A DNA stretch of 64,000 bases from Bacillota bacterium (GCA_023426245.1 JAFABB010000056.1:17548-81547); one strand, 5' to 3'. Counted from the stretch's first letter, positions 26,190-34,851 are shown. The notes: generated from the sequence alone by a model not told the origin. Made by a program: numbers and translations.

Positions 26190-27290
26190 ATGGAGAACTT
26201 GATGATGAAGAGCCCGATCATGAAGAGGCGGAAACTATTGATTACCATCGGAGTCACCGCTGTTATACTCTTGGCGATCATTTATCAAATCAATCAAGGT
26301 ATTCCGGTTGATGCTTTGAAAGTATCCCGCGGCAGTATCCGGGAATATATCGATGAGACCGGAACGGTTAAAGCCCGGCAAAGCCAGACTGTTTATTTGA
26401 ATGACAGCGGCAGGATTACTGCACTTTTGGTTGATCAAGGCGATCTTGTTCAATTGGGGGAATTATTGTTAAAAATGAGTCCGGCAGATCTTGATATGGC
26501 CAAAATCAATTCCGCCCAAGCGAGAATCGATTTGGAGTCAACTCGGAAAGATTGGGATAAAGCTCAAAAACTGTTCGGTGAAGGCGCAATCAGCAGAACC
26601 GATTTCGATAACGCGCACGCAGCCTATGAGCGGGCACTAAACACCATGCAAACGGCAACGCTCGAACTGGAGAAAGAGCAAGATAACTTGGTGGTCAGGG
26701 CTCCACTGGCCGGGATGATCCTTCAAAAATCCATTGATATCCATCAAGTGGTAAGCCAGGGAACCCTCGCTTTCATCATCGGTGATCCGAAAAAATTGGA
26801 GATTGATGCCGATATTCTGGCCGATGATGTGGTGAAAATCCGGCCCGGTAATGCGGTCGCCATCAGTGGCCAAACAACCGGAGGCCCTGATTTGAATGGA
26901 AAAGTAAGAAAAGTGGCTCCTATGGCGCAAAATGTAATTTCCTCGCTGGGAGTGAACCAGAAACGGGCCACGGTAACCATTGATTTTTTGGGTGGAATGG
27001 GTTCGCTTAAGCCAGGCTACGATGTGGATGTAAGAATTTTTACCCAAACCAAAAGGGAGACGATTGTCATCCCGGCAAGCGCTGTTTTTGACCTGCATGG
27101 GCGTAATTATGTATTTGCGATCGAAAAGGAGTATACCAGGCTTCGGCCGATTCGCAAAGGGATTGAAAATGATGAGCAAATCGAGATTCTCTCCGGAGTA
27201 AAACCGGGAGAATGGATTTTAACCAAACCGGACAATTCGATCCAAGAAGGAATGAAAGTAAAAGTGAAGGTTGAGGCGGCCAAGATTTAA
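26190..27290 (+). CDS. Periplasmic adaptor (membrane fusion) protein of the ABC exporter
   Basis: A 366-residue MacA/HlyD-type adaptor. It has one N-terminal membrane helix (LLITIGVTAVILLAIIYQI), a beta-barrel/lipoyl region (TVKARQSQTVYLNDSGRI), an alpha-hairpin coiled coil (about residues 100-165), the second lipoyl half (LVVRAPLAGMIL), and C-terminal barrel and membrane-proximal domains. The start is ATG 26190 or TTG 26184, both after AAGGAGG at 26172-26178. Such adaptors connect an inner-membrane pump to a TolC channel; a TolC-like gene lies at 31327. Confidence 0.9.
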   Translation: MENLMMKSPIMKRRKLLITIGVTAVILLAIIYQINQGIPVDALKVSRGSIREYIDETGTVKARQSQTVYLNDSGRITALLVDQGDLVQLGELLLKMSPADLDMAKINSAQARIDLESTRKDWDKAQKLFGEGAISRTDFDNAHAAYERALNTMQTATLELEKEQDNLVVRAPLAGMILQKSIDIHQVVSQGTLAFIIGDPKKLEIDADILADDVVKIRPGNAVAISGQTTGGPDLNGKVRKVAPMAQNVISSLGVNQKRATVTIDFLGGMGSLKPGYDVDVRIFTQTKRETIVIPASAVFDLHGRNYVFAIEKEYTRLRPIRKGIENDEQIEILSGVKPGEWILTKPDNSIQEGMKVKVKVEAAKI

Positions 27291-27454
27291 TTTTCTGACA
27301 TAACCGGAAGGAAAAAACGAATCCAGTGTAAAATATTGGTTTTATATTATCATGGGTAGCCTATGGGAGCAGTTGGCGAAAGTTCAAAAAGCATTGAGGA
27401 GTTGCTCCGGCTCCGGCAAGCAGCATGTTTCGTTTTTCCGGGAGGTTTAAGAAA

Positions 27455-28405
27455 ATGAACAAATCGAAGCGAAATGAATTTGCAGAGCGTTATCAAAAAG
27501 AAAACCTGAAGGAAATGCGCTACTTAGGGGTACGAGAGATATTGGTTGAACGCATTCGCGGCAGTGTTAACCGCTGGCAGGACTTTGACGCTCATTTTCA
27601 TTCCGAAGACGCCGATCAGGAGAAATTGAAAAATATCCGTCTGGCCGCCGAATCAGGGGTCTCTTTTCCGCCGATACAAGTATACCAGGTACAGGATGAT
27701 TATTATGTGATCGACGGGAATCACCGGGTTACTGTTGCCAAAGAAACCCATCAGTTATATATTGATGCCGAGGTTTTTGAATTATTGCCGGCCGGAGATT
27801 CGTTAGAACATGTGCTATGGAGGAAAAAAGCGGGTTTTACCCTCAAGACGGGGCTGGAATTGAATTTCACCGATATCGAGTCCTACCGTTTGGCTATCCA
27901 TTACCTTCATCTCCACCAGCAGGCCCTTTGTGAAAAGAATAAGGCCCAAATTTCTTTAAAGGAAGCCGCCAGTGATTGGCGGATGGAGGTTTATGATCCG
28001 GCAATCGCTTCCCTCAAACAGCTGAATATCGAAAGTTGTTTTCCCGCACATAGTCTGGATGACCTATTTCTTTACATTCTGCACCATCAGTACACCAAAT
28101 CGACATTGCAAGGACGAGAAATCAGTTTCAGGGAAGCCCTTTCGGCTTTCGTTGATTTGCAGCCCGAGCAAATGGCTCCCTTCATGAATCAACTTTTCCG
28201 GGGGTTTGTGTTCAAGAAGAAATGCACCCGTATATGCGGGCAGTGCGCGCAAAAATGTCCGGAAGGTTTAATTTGTTTGGATGACGGTCAGTTAAAGATT
28301 GATGAAAAGTGTTCAGGATGCGGACGGTGCACAGAAAGTTGCCCGGAAGGAAATTTAGTAGCGTACCAGAAAATGGTATCCAATCCTCGTTTGACAGTGG
28401 AGTAA
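27455..28405 (+). CDS. ParB/Srx-like domain fused to a 2[4Fe-4S] ferredoxin-like domain
   Basis: A 316-residue cytoplasmic protein. Residues about 25-115 look like a ParB/sulfiredoxin-type fold, with FPPIQVYQV and the signature DGNHRVTVAK (GNHR at 88-91). A helical middle follows. The C-terminus has two cluster motifs: C257-x3-C261-x2-C264-x3-C268 and C286-x2-C289-x2-C292-x3-C296, each followed by PEG, as in bacterial ferredoxins (the first has x3 instead of x2). The ParB/Srx fold binds CTP, ATP or DNA in known members. A redox-active version is unusual, and I know no named family for it. GGGAGG at 27440-27445 sets the start; an in-frame ATG lies at 27425. Confidence 0.65.
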   Translation: MNKSKRNEFAERYQKENLKEMRYLGVREILVERIRGSVNRWQDFDAHFHSEDADQEKLKNIRLAAESGVSFPPIQVYQVQDDYYVIDGNHRVTVAKETHQLYIDAEVFELLPAGDSLEHVLWRKKAGFTLKTGLELNFTDIESYRLAIHYLHLHQQALCEKNKAQISLKEAASDWRMEVYDPAIASLKQLNIESCFPAHSLDDLFLYILHHQYTKSTLQGREISFREALSAFVDLQPEQMAPFMNQLFRGFVFKKKCTRICGQCAQKCPEGLICLDDGQLKIDEKCSGCGRCTESCPEGNLVAYQKMVSNPRLTVE

Positions 28406-28429
28406 AACAAGAAAAGAGGGATCTTTCGT

Positions 28430-30142
28430 TTGAATGAAATGGCCGGGCGGGTCGCTTTATTAACGGGATTATTCTTTGCTTTACTGCAATTTACTCCAGG
28501 GCAGCTTCAAGATGGCTATCAAAAAGTGCTGGCCGCTGAAGCCTCTCTTGAAATGGAGGACATTCAGGCTGCTCCGTTTCCAGTGGAATTTTTAAGGCCG
28601 GGTTTGAAGTCCAGAGATAATCACTTTCTCCGGGATTATAACATGGCGGTGGATGACTATAATACGGCTCAATATTCAAAAGCATTACCGATTCTAAAAA
28701 GGCTGATTACCCGTTATAAGGACAACCGTTCAACCTTGTATCTTTGGGCTGTTTGTATGGCGGAAGACCTTTCAAAAAAAAGAGACTATAAAGGGGCGAT
28801 CGCTTACTATAAAGCAGCTCTTAGTATTGAAAAAGAAATTTCCGTTCAGCATAATACCGTTTATTGCTATCTGCAACTGGCAGAACAGCTCCGTAAAAAG
28901 GAACGAGTAATGATGCTCCTATACGGGTATCAATTTGCCGGCAGATATCAGTTGCGGGATGACTCATTGGAGACGCTGGCTATCAATATAAGTAATGAAT
29001 TGTTTAACCCCCCCATGTCGGAATATTTTCAAGAAGCGACCCAGTGTATTGAGGCGGCTTTGGTCCAAAAAGACAGTCCCTATTTACACCAAACTTTGGG
29101 ATTCATTTATCTTTATCAAAATAAACCGGGTTTAGCCAAAGGGGAATTTAAAAAGGTAGTGGATTTCTATCCCGATTCGCCATACTATGCTACCTGTCTG
29201 GAGCGCTATAACAATATTGGTAACGCAAATTACCGCTATCAGGCTGTTTATCCCATCAAGGTTTTTGCCGGCGCCAGGGGAGCAACGTCGGTTACGGCGA
29301 AGATAACGTTACAATTTCCCCAATCCTATCAATATCAGACCGTGAGGAATCTCCAGGTGAGTCTCAATAACCGGGCTATCCGTTACCGAACCGTCATCGA
29401 TCAATTTGGAACTCAATTTCTGCGGTGTGAAATTTCGAACAGCTTTTTACGGGGCATGAATCATCTGGTGATTGACGCCGAGGTCGGGGTAGCTGATAAA
29501 CGGATTTCCAAAGATAGTATCGCTTCCATGAAAATTACCGATTACCGGAAAAATGAAGCGAAGTATCAACTATGGACCCAATCGACCGAGGCTGTCGATT
29601 TAAAAAATCCCCAGATTCAAAAAATGGCTTGGGAAATCCGCCAAAGTGTCCAGAGTGGCCGTTTGGTCGACCGGGTGCAGGGGGTTTATCAATATGTAAT
29701 GAATGCCATGGCCTATCGGGATTCGGCCGAGATGGGCCAAAAAGCCGGGGTTAAAAGAGCCTTGCAACGTATGCAATCAGCAGACTGTGAAGACTATGCC
29801 ATCATCACAGTGGCTTTGCTCCGGGCATTAAAAATTCCCGCCGGCTATTTTTCGGGAGACTATTATGGCAGTTCAATCGGGCATGCCTGGGCGGTTTTTT
29901 TTACCCCCGATTATCAGCCCGTCCCTCTGGATACAACCTGGGGGGATACCAGCAAAATACCGGATTTGTTTTTTTTGGATCATAGCAACTCCTTGATAAC
30001 TACCAGTTTTTCCTGCGATTCGACACTATTGCCCGATAACATGAACATTCATTTTGAATACAGTTCCACCTCCGGAGTTCAAATTCAAATGGGGCAGGAG
30101 CAACTTAAATTGACAAAACTATCGGATGGCATGACGCCGTAA
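28430..30142 (+). CDS. Secreted TPR and transglutaminase-like domain protein
   Basis: A 570-residue protein with a signal peptide ending near VLAAEA. Residues about 65-265 form TPR-like helical repeats (YNTAQYSKALPILKRLI, KGAIAYYKAAL). A middle beta-rich region follows. The C-terminal transglutaminase-like domain has its triad in place: Cys453 in SADCED, His485 in GHAW and Asp501 in PLDTTW. Such domains act as peptidases or cross-linkers on the outside of the cell. Translation probably begins at TTG 28430, 9 nt after AGAGGG; an ATG follows at 28439. It lies between two efflux loci with no clear pathway link. Confidence 0.78.
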   Translation: MNEMAGRVALLTGLFFALLQFTPGQLQDGYQKVLAAEASLEMEDIQAAPFPVEFLRPGLKSRDNHFLRDYNMAVDDYNTAQYSKALPILKRLITRYKDNRSTLYLWAVCMAEDLSKKRDYKGAIAYYKAALSIEKEISVQHNTVYCYLQLAEQLRKKERVMMLLYGYQFAGRYQLRDDSLETLAINISNELFNPPMSEYFQEATQCIEAALVQKDSPYLHQTLGFIYLYQNKPGLAKGEFKKVVDFYPDSPYYATCLERYNNIGNANYRYQAVYPIKVFAGARGATSVTAKITLQFPQSYQYQTVRNLQVSLNNRAIRYRTVIDQFGTQFLRCEISNSFLRGMNHLVIDAEVGVADKRISKDSIASMKITDYRKNEAKYQLWTQSTEAVDLKNPQIQKMAWEIRQSVQSGRLVDRVQGVYQYVMNAMAYRDSAEMGQKAGVKRALQRMQSADCEDYAIITVALLRALKIPAGYFSGDYYGSSIGHAWAVFFTPDYQPVPLDTTWGDTSKIPDLFFLDHSNSLITTSFSCDSTLLPDNMNIHFEYSSTSGVQIQMGQEQLKLTKLSDGMTP

Positions 30143-30166
30143 ATTTTTGGGAAAGTTTTGCCTCTA

Positions 30167-30255
30167 TTGACAAATGGAGCTATGTTTTTTATAATGGAAA
30201 CCATAAAAACCATTCCGGTATCCACTGTGATATTATCCGGTTTTACAACGGATAA
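30167..30255 (+). promoter_or_regulatory. Strong promoter and palindrome upstream of tetR-tolC
   Basis: Consensus TTGACA at 30167-30172, a 17-nt spacer and TATAAT at 30190-30195. Downstream, TTATCCG (30233-30239) and CGGATAA (30249-30255) form an inverted repeat, the likely operator of the adjacent TetR protein. Confidence 0.8.
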
Positions 30256-30292
30256 CGCCATAAGAAGGAAATCGATTGAAGGAGACGGGTTT

Positions 30293-30898
30293 ATGGTTAC
30301 CGATGCCAAAGAAGACAACCTGCGCAAGTTGATCCTTGAGAAAGCGGGTGTCCAATTTTTTCAATACGGTTTTGTCAATACCACAACGCAGCAAATCGCC
30401 GAAGAACTGGAAATTAGCAAGAAGACTTTATATAAGTATTTTAATAGCAAAGAAGAACTGCTCTTTGCCGTGTTGGCTATGTATCACCAGGAAATGCTCA
30501 GCCGGATTGAGGCTCTCACCCGGGATGGGGAAATGGATTTCTTGGAGAAACTGCGGGAAATTTCCAGGCTGGTAGGAAAGTATAAAGCGAAATTTACACC
30601 GCAACTGATTCGGGACTTGAAAAAAATGGCTTTTGACCGTTTTGGTCATAAGGGTCCCCCTTATCAACGGCTGATTCCCTATATTGAGCAATTGTTGAAT
30701 GAGGGAGTTCAAAAAGGGATGATTCGCAGTGATATTGATTTACGATTAATCATGTTGGTAATATCCCGGGCTTTTGAAAATCTGCTTTCCAGTGAGGTGC
30801 TTTCCGAATCGTCTTTCACTGTTCACGAAATTCTTGAAGCTATTATTAAAATTATCAGTGAAGGGATACTTACGGAAAAAGCCCGTCAGAAAGTTTAA
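30293..30898 (+). CDS. TetR-family transcriptional regulator
   Basis: A 201-residue regulator with a typical N-terminal helix-turn-helix: LILEKAGVQFFQYGFVNTTTQQIAEELEISKKTLYKYF, given here as the family pattern. The ligand-binding part resembles the C-terminal domain of the AcrR-like YfiR/BetI types but has no specific marker. The start at 30293 follows GAAGGAGA; the open frame reaches back to 30158, across the promoter. It is upstream of the TolC-like gene by 428 nt, so it may control that gene as well as itself. Confidence 0.88.
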   Translation: MVTDAKEDNLRKLILEKAGVQFFQYGFVNTTTQQIAEELEISKKTLYKYFNSKEELLFAVLAMYHQEMLSRIEALTRDGEMDFLEKLREISRLVGKYKAKFTPQLIRDLKKMAFDRFGHKGPPYQRLIPYIEQLLNEGVQKGMIRSDIDLRLIMLVISRAFENLLSSEVLSESSFTVHEILEAIIKIISEGILTEKARQKV

Positions 30899-31326
30899 TG
30901 TTTTTTCCTATTCCCAAGAATGGAAAAGGAGGTGAAGATTTTTAAAAAGATGCTTTTTCCATGAATACACTTCTTTGTAAAAAAGTTTTAACATAAATTT
31001 GACACGATACTTTCAATAAATCCTGCAAAGTCACGTTATAGTAATGAAGGAAAAAATTTTGGATTCAGGAAAAATTCGGGTCTTGGCATGAAGGAAGATC
31101 CAGCGACTTCCGGCAGCAGGGAATAAAAAACGGGCAGGAAAACCCCACCCTTGCTCGAAATTCAATTGCATGGAGCATGGACATGGATCGGGAAGTATAG
31201 TAGGGGGAATTGTTGGAAAGAATTTGGAAAGAATGCGGTTATATTGCGGACAGGTTCCCACCCGGATTCAAGGTGTTATGTGACGGTGGAAAAGTCTTAA
31301 AGGATTGCAAAAGAGGAGGTTTTTTG
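30899..31326. other. Gap of 428 nt between tetR and the TolC-like gene
   Basis: I see no gene. TTTGACACGATACTTTCAAT near 30999 could be part of a promoter. A strong ribosome site, AGAGGAGG at 31312-31319, belongs to the next gene. Confidence 0.4.
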
Positions 31327-32637
31327 ATGAAGAATCGTTTTTTAATTGTTATTTTGGCTTTCGCGGTGATGGTAACGCCCATTATCGCATTTGCCGCAGA
31401 CGACAAGGCCGGTCAGCCGGCGGGGGAAGTTTTGACGTTGGATCAGTGTTTGCAACTGGCTTATCAAAGCAGTAAACAACTCCAGTCCCAGGAAAAGAGC
31501 GTTGCAATAGCCAAGGAAACAGTTCGTTCGGCAGAGGCCGGTTTGTTTCCGACGGTTGGCTATACACTTGGGGCCGTGAAATATGAAAACCCGCCGTCCC
31601 CATTGACGACCTCTACGGAAGCTTCCCAAGGTGAAATCTCGGTTACTCAAAATTTATATACCGGAGGGCAAGTAACGGGTGGTATTAAACTGGCTAAACT
31701 CGGTTTGAACAAAGTTCTTGAAGACCAAAGAAAATCCAAGCAACAACTGACTTATGACGTTAAGTCTGCTTACTATCAAGCCTGGCTGGCAAAAAAAGCA
31801 GTCGATGTCCAGCAGGCATCGTATGATAATTTGAATCGCCATTATCAGCAGGTAAAAGTCTTTTTTCAAGCGGGAACCAAATCCCGGTATGACTTGCTCC
31901 AGGCGGAAGTCAATTATCAAAGCATCAAGCCGCAATTGATTCAGGCCCAAAACAATTTTGTGCTGGCTAAATTAAAATTGGCCACCCTGATTGGGATCGA
32001 CAAAGACCGTCAATTTGAAGTCGGTGATGAGCCGTCAAGTACGCAACTTCCGCAAAGGGTGGAAATTTCTTTGCAGAATACGGTAGATCAAGCTTACAAA
32101 GACCGTCCGGAACTTCGCCAATTGCAAATTGTCAATGAAATCAACCGCGCACAAACCAAAATGGATTTGGCTGGCTATAAACCTAAGGTAAACTTAACCG
32201 GCGCCTATACCGGAGAAAGTGCGGATTATAATCCCGGTAATTGGGAGAAGTCTTGGAGCCTTACTTTAGGAATCCAGGGGAATTTCTTTGACGGCTTTAA
32301 AACTACGGCAACCGTAGCCAAAGATAAGGAAACGGAAGCCAAAGCATTAATCGATGAATCCTATCAAAAGGATAACATCCGTTTGGATGTCCAGCAATCG
32401 ATTCAAAGTCTCAATGCCGACCTGGAGACTATCGCTTCAAGCCAGGCCAATGTGACGCTGAATAAGGAAAATTTGCGGTTAACCCAAACCCGGTTTAGCG
32501 CCGGAATGTCGACCACCATGGATATTATGGACGCCGAATTGTCTCTTGACAAGGCTTCCAACAGCTATTACAGCAGCATATCCGATTATCTGACCGCTAT
32601 GGCCAAGCTTGATTTGGCGGTGGGGAAAGATTATTAA
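31327..32637 (+). CDS. TolC-family outer-membrane efflux channel
   Basis: A 436-residue protein with a signal peptide (MKNRFLIVILAFAVMVTPIIAFA) and two OEP repeats. Each repeat is a long coiled-coil pair: LDQCLQLAYQSSKQLQSQEKS... in the first half, and RPELRQLQIVNEINRAQTKMDLA... with a C-terminal NKENLRLTQTRFSAGMST in the second. TolC trimers bridge the periplasm and outer membrane, so this gene is strong evidence for a diderm envelope. The ATG at 31327 is set by AGAGGAGG. Together with the ABC pump and adaptor at 23082-27290, it could make a tripartite exporter. Confidence 0.9.
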   Translation: MKNRFLIVILAFAVMVTPIIAFAADDKAGQPAGEVLTLDQCLQLAYQSSKQLQSQEKSVAIAKETVRSAEAGLFPTVGYTLGAVKYENPPSPLTTSTEASQGEISVTQNLYTGGQVTGGIKLAKLGLNKVLEDQRKSKQQLTYDVKSAYYQAWLAKKAVDVQQASYDNLNRHYQQVKVFFQAGTKSRYDLLQAEVNYQSIKPQLIQAQNNFVLAKLKLATLIGIDKDRQFEVGDEPSSTQLPQRVEISLQNTVDQAYKDRPELRQLQIVNEINRAQTKMDLAGYKPKVNLTGAYTGESADYNPGNWEKSWSLTLGIQGNFFDGFKTTATVAKDKETEAKALIDESYQKDNIRLDVQQSIQSLNADLETIASSQANVTLNKENLRLTQTRFSAGMSTTMDIMDAELSLDKASNSYYSSISDYLTAMAKLDLAVGKDY

Positions 32638-32673
32638 GATATTTGACTAAAATCGTTTTATGTTAAATTCTTA

Positions 32674-32820
32674 TTGACTAACCTTTGAGTCGGTGATATA
32701 CTTGCAATAGTTTAAACAAGTAGAAGCCATCCGCTTCTCACCTAAGGACTGAAGTCGCTTGGGTTTATAACACCAAACTTTAATTGGTATTTAGCGGGTG
32801 GATTCACCCGCTTTATTTTT
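32674..32820 (+). ncRNA. Putative L20/IF3 operon leader with terminator
   Basis: Promoter TTGACT (32674-32679), a 17-nt spacer and TATACT (32697-32702). The transcript would contain TAGAAGCCATCCGCTTCTC, a mostly structured middle, and a terminator hairpin AGCGGGTG/CACCCGCT (32793-32812) followed by a T-rich tract. This plan, including a TCCGCTTCTCACC element before the terminator, is what I remember of L20 leaders in Bacillota, where ribosomal protein L20 favours termination. A covariance-model search for the L20 leader family would confirm it. Confidence 0.65.
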
Positions 32821-32924
32821 TATAATTTTTTGGGAAAGGCTGATTCTTTATAAGGCTCAGTCTTATGGTAAGTTCTTACTTGGCTTAAACTATTGCCAAG
32901 TATATCTTTGGGAGGTGGCTGTTA

Positions 32925-33437
32925 ATTAGTAACGAGTTGCGAATCAATGAGGAGATCCGGGCCAAGGAGATCCGGGTCGTTAGTTCCGATGGGGAACAAT
33001 TGGGGATTATGTCGGTTAGGGATGCTTTAAAGATGTCTCTTGAGAAAGATCTTGACTTGGTTGAAGTTGCTCCAACTGCGAAACCGCCTGTTTGTCGTAT
33101 TATGGATTATGGGAAATATTGTTACGAGCAGAGCAAACGTGAACGGGAAGCCCGGAAAAAACAGAAAATTATTGAAGTCAAGGAAATCAGAATGACGCCG
33201 AAGATAGAAGAACATGATTTCCAGGTTAAGGTGAAGGCTGCCCAAAAGTTTCTCAAGGATGGCGACAAAGTCAAAGCAATTATCCGTTTCCGTGGCCGGG
33301 AGATAGTTCATGCTGATTTGGGAAAAACTCTTCTAAAGCAACTTTTTGAAGGTGTTCAGGAAAACGCCATTATGGAACGGGAACCTAAAATCGAAGGTAA
33401 AAATATGATTATGATTTTAGCCTGCAAATCAGAATAG
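32925..33437 (+). CDS. infC: Translation initiation factor IF-3, probable AUU start codon
   Basis: A 170-residue factor that keeps 30S subunits free and checks start-codon pairing. Both domains are clear: N-terminal RINEEIRAKEIRVVSSDG and LDLVEVAPTAKPPVCRIMDYGKY, and C-terminal KVKAIIRFRGREIVH. GGAGGT at 32911-32916 lies 8 nt before ATT 32925, which opens the frame as (M)SNELRINEE. The only standard start nearby, TTG 32937, is 20 nt from that site. An AUU start is the known autoregulatory device of infC in enterobacteria. It heads the infC-rpmI-rplT operon. Confidence 0.9.
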   Translation: MSNELRINEEIRAKEIRVVSSDGEQLGIMSVRDALKMSLEKDLDLVEVAPTAKPPVCRIMDYGKYCYEQSKREREARKKQKIIEVKEIRMTPKIEEHDFQVKVKAAQKFLKDGDKVKAIIRFRGREIVHADLGKTLLKQLFEGVQENAIMEREPKIEGKNMIMILACKSE

Positions 33438-33450
33438 GGAGGAATTTTTT

Positions 33451-33645
33451 ATGCCTAAAATGAAGACCCATCGTGGGGCTGCCAAACGTCTCACAGTGAC
33501 TGGCAGTGGCAAAGTTAAAAAGAATAATGCTTTCAAAAGCCATCTTTTGGAATCTAAAAGTTCAAAACGTAAAAGGGGTTTACGAAAAGCCGGGATTGTC
33601 GATCATGGTGACATGAGAAGAGTTAAGAGAATGCTGGGCCTTTAA
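33451..33645 (+). CDS. rpmI: 50S ribosomal protein L35
   Basis: A 64-residue, highly basic ribosomal protein: MPKMKTHRGAAKRLTVTGSGK at the start (pattern), KRKRGLRKAGIVDHGD, and ending RVKRMLGL. Length and sequence are normal. It sits 13 nt after infC with ribosome site GGGAGG, and is co-transcribed with infC and rplT. Confidence 0.97.
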   Translation: MPKMKTHRGAAKRLTVTGSGKVKKNNAFKSHLLESKSSKRKRGLRKAGIVDHGDMRRVKRMLGL

Positions 33646-33698
33646 TCGGCCTTTACGACGATTTTTTCATTCTCAAATATTTGATAGGGGGATTTATC

Positions 33699-34049
33699 AT
33701 GCCAAGAGCAAAAGGCGGTTTCACCTCTCGCCATCGTCATAAAAAGATTTTAAAGCTTGCTAAAGGCTACCGTGGTTCAAAGAGCAGAATTTTTAGACCT
33801 GCAAATTCTCAGGTTCTTAAATCTTTAGCTTATGCTTTACGGGATCGCAGATCTAAAAAACGTGATTTCAGAAAACTTTGGATTACCAGGATTAACGCTG
33901 CAGCCCGATTGAATGGTATGTCATACAGCACGTTTATTAGCGGTCTTAAGAAAGCCGGAGTTCAGGTTGACCGAAAGATATTAGCAGATTTGGCTGTACA
34001 TGATGGTGAAGCTTTTAAGGATTTAGTGAGTGTTGCTAAATCCAAATAA
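33699..34049 (+). CDS. rplT: 50S ribosomal protein L20
   Basis: A 116-residue basic rRNA-binding protein needed early in 50S assembly and the likely autorepressor of this operon. It begins MPRAKGGFTSRHRHKKIL and carries the conserved GYRGSKSRIFR and RDRRSKKRDFRKLWI segments. The ATG at 33699 is used because the product then begins as in all homologues; GGGGG precedes it. The in-frame codon at 33681 would add six residues. Confidence 0.97.
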   Translation: MPRAKGGFTSRHRHKKILKLAKGYRGSKSRIFRPANSQVLKSLAYALRDRRSKKRDFRKLWITRINAAARLNGMSYSTFISGLKKAGVQVDRKILADLAVHDGEAFKDLVSVAKSK

Positions 34050-34070
34050 TTAGCCAAAAGCGTGTAAAAA

Positions 34071-34109
34071 AGAGGCTGTCTCAGAAGGAAAATTGAGACA
34101 GCCTTTTTT
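34071..34109. terminator. Bidirectional terminator after rplT
   Basis: A perfect 10-bp stem, GGCTGTCTCA (34074-34083) with TGAGACAGCC (34094-34103), is followed by six or more T. It serves the ribosomal operon and, from the other side, the OmpA-like gene. Confidence 0.85.
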
Positions 34110-34113
34110 ATAT

Positions 34114-34851
34114 TTATTTTTCCATAGATTGCTCTCTGGTCGGGAGTGCCTCCCATAACCGGATATCCACTCGGCGGTTGAAACGCCAAGCTGATTCATT
34201 GTGGCCTTTTTTGAGCGGGAACTCTTCACCATAAGCAAAGATCAGAATGCGAGCCGGGTCGATACCCTTTGCAACAAGATAGTTTTTGACAGCTTCCGCT
34301 CGTCGAACTGATAAGGCTAAATTGTATTTTTTGGTTCCACGTTCGTCTGTAAAGCCACTAAGGGAAATATATAACTTCGGATTGATATTGAGTATTTGTA
34401 CGGCATTGTCAAGAACAATCGATTGGTCTTGACCAAAAGCAGATTTGTCAAATCCAAAGAAAATAGAGCTTAACGATTTGTTAAGTTCAGCTATTTGGAA
34501 TGTGGTGCTTTCCTCGGCCGGAGCTACTTCTTCTTCGGATGGAGCAACCTCTTCAGCAGGGGCGGCTTCTTCCTCGGCATTCGTTTTATTATCGGTGGAA
34601 GTTGTAATTGCAGAAGAATTCTCTGTTGTGTTTTGTGAATTTTGAGTATCAGCTGGAGTAACATTAGACGTATCTTGATCAGCCAAGAATGTTTTAAAAA
34701 CCGTAATATTATCTAAAATGTTACTCGGAGATTTATCATTTTGAATTCCGGCAGCTGTACAAATTTGAGGCATGGAATAGCCGAGAACGATACTACCTAA
34801 AACAAAGAGGAATGCAAAAAAGAAAAATCCCGAAAATCCTTTCTTTAGCAC
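34114..34851 (-). CDS. OmpA-domain peptidoglycan-associated protein
   Basis: A 245-residue exported protein with one N-terminal hydrophobic segment (FFFFAFLFVLGSIVLGYS), serving as signal or anchor. A Thr/Asn-rich linker follows, then an acidic repeat (AAPAEEVAPSEEEVAPAEES). The C-terminal OmpA-like domain has FFGFDKSAF, LSGFTDERGTKKYNLALSVRRAEAVKNYL (pattern) and ILIFAYGEEFP, which is the peptidoglycan (diaminopimelate)-binding fold. Translation starts at GTG 34851 after GGAGGTGA. In diderms such proteins tie the envelope to the wall. The beta-barrel of true OmpA is absent. Confidence 0.87.
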   Translation of the reverse strand: MLKKGFSGFFFFAFLFVLGSIVLGYSMPQICTAAGIQNDKSPSNILDNITVFKTFLADQDTSNVTPADTQNSQNTTENSSAITTSTDNKTNAEEEAAPAEEVAPSEEEVAPAEESTTFQIAELNKSLSSIFFGFDKSAFGQDQSIVLDNAVQILNINPKLYISLSGFTDERGTKKYNLALSVRRAEAVKNYLVAKGIDPARILIFAYGEEFPLKKGHNESAWRFNRRVDIRLWEALPTREQSMEK

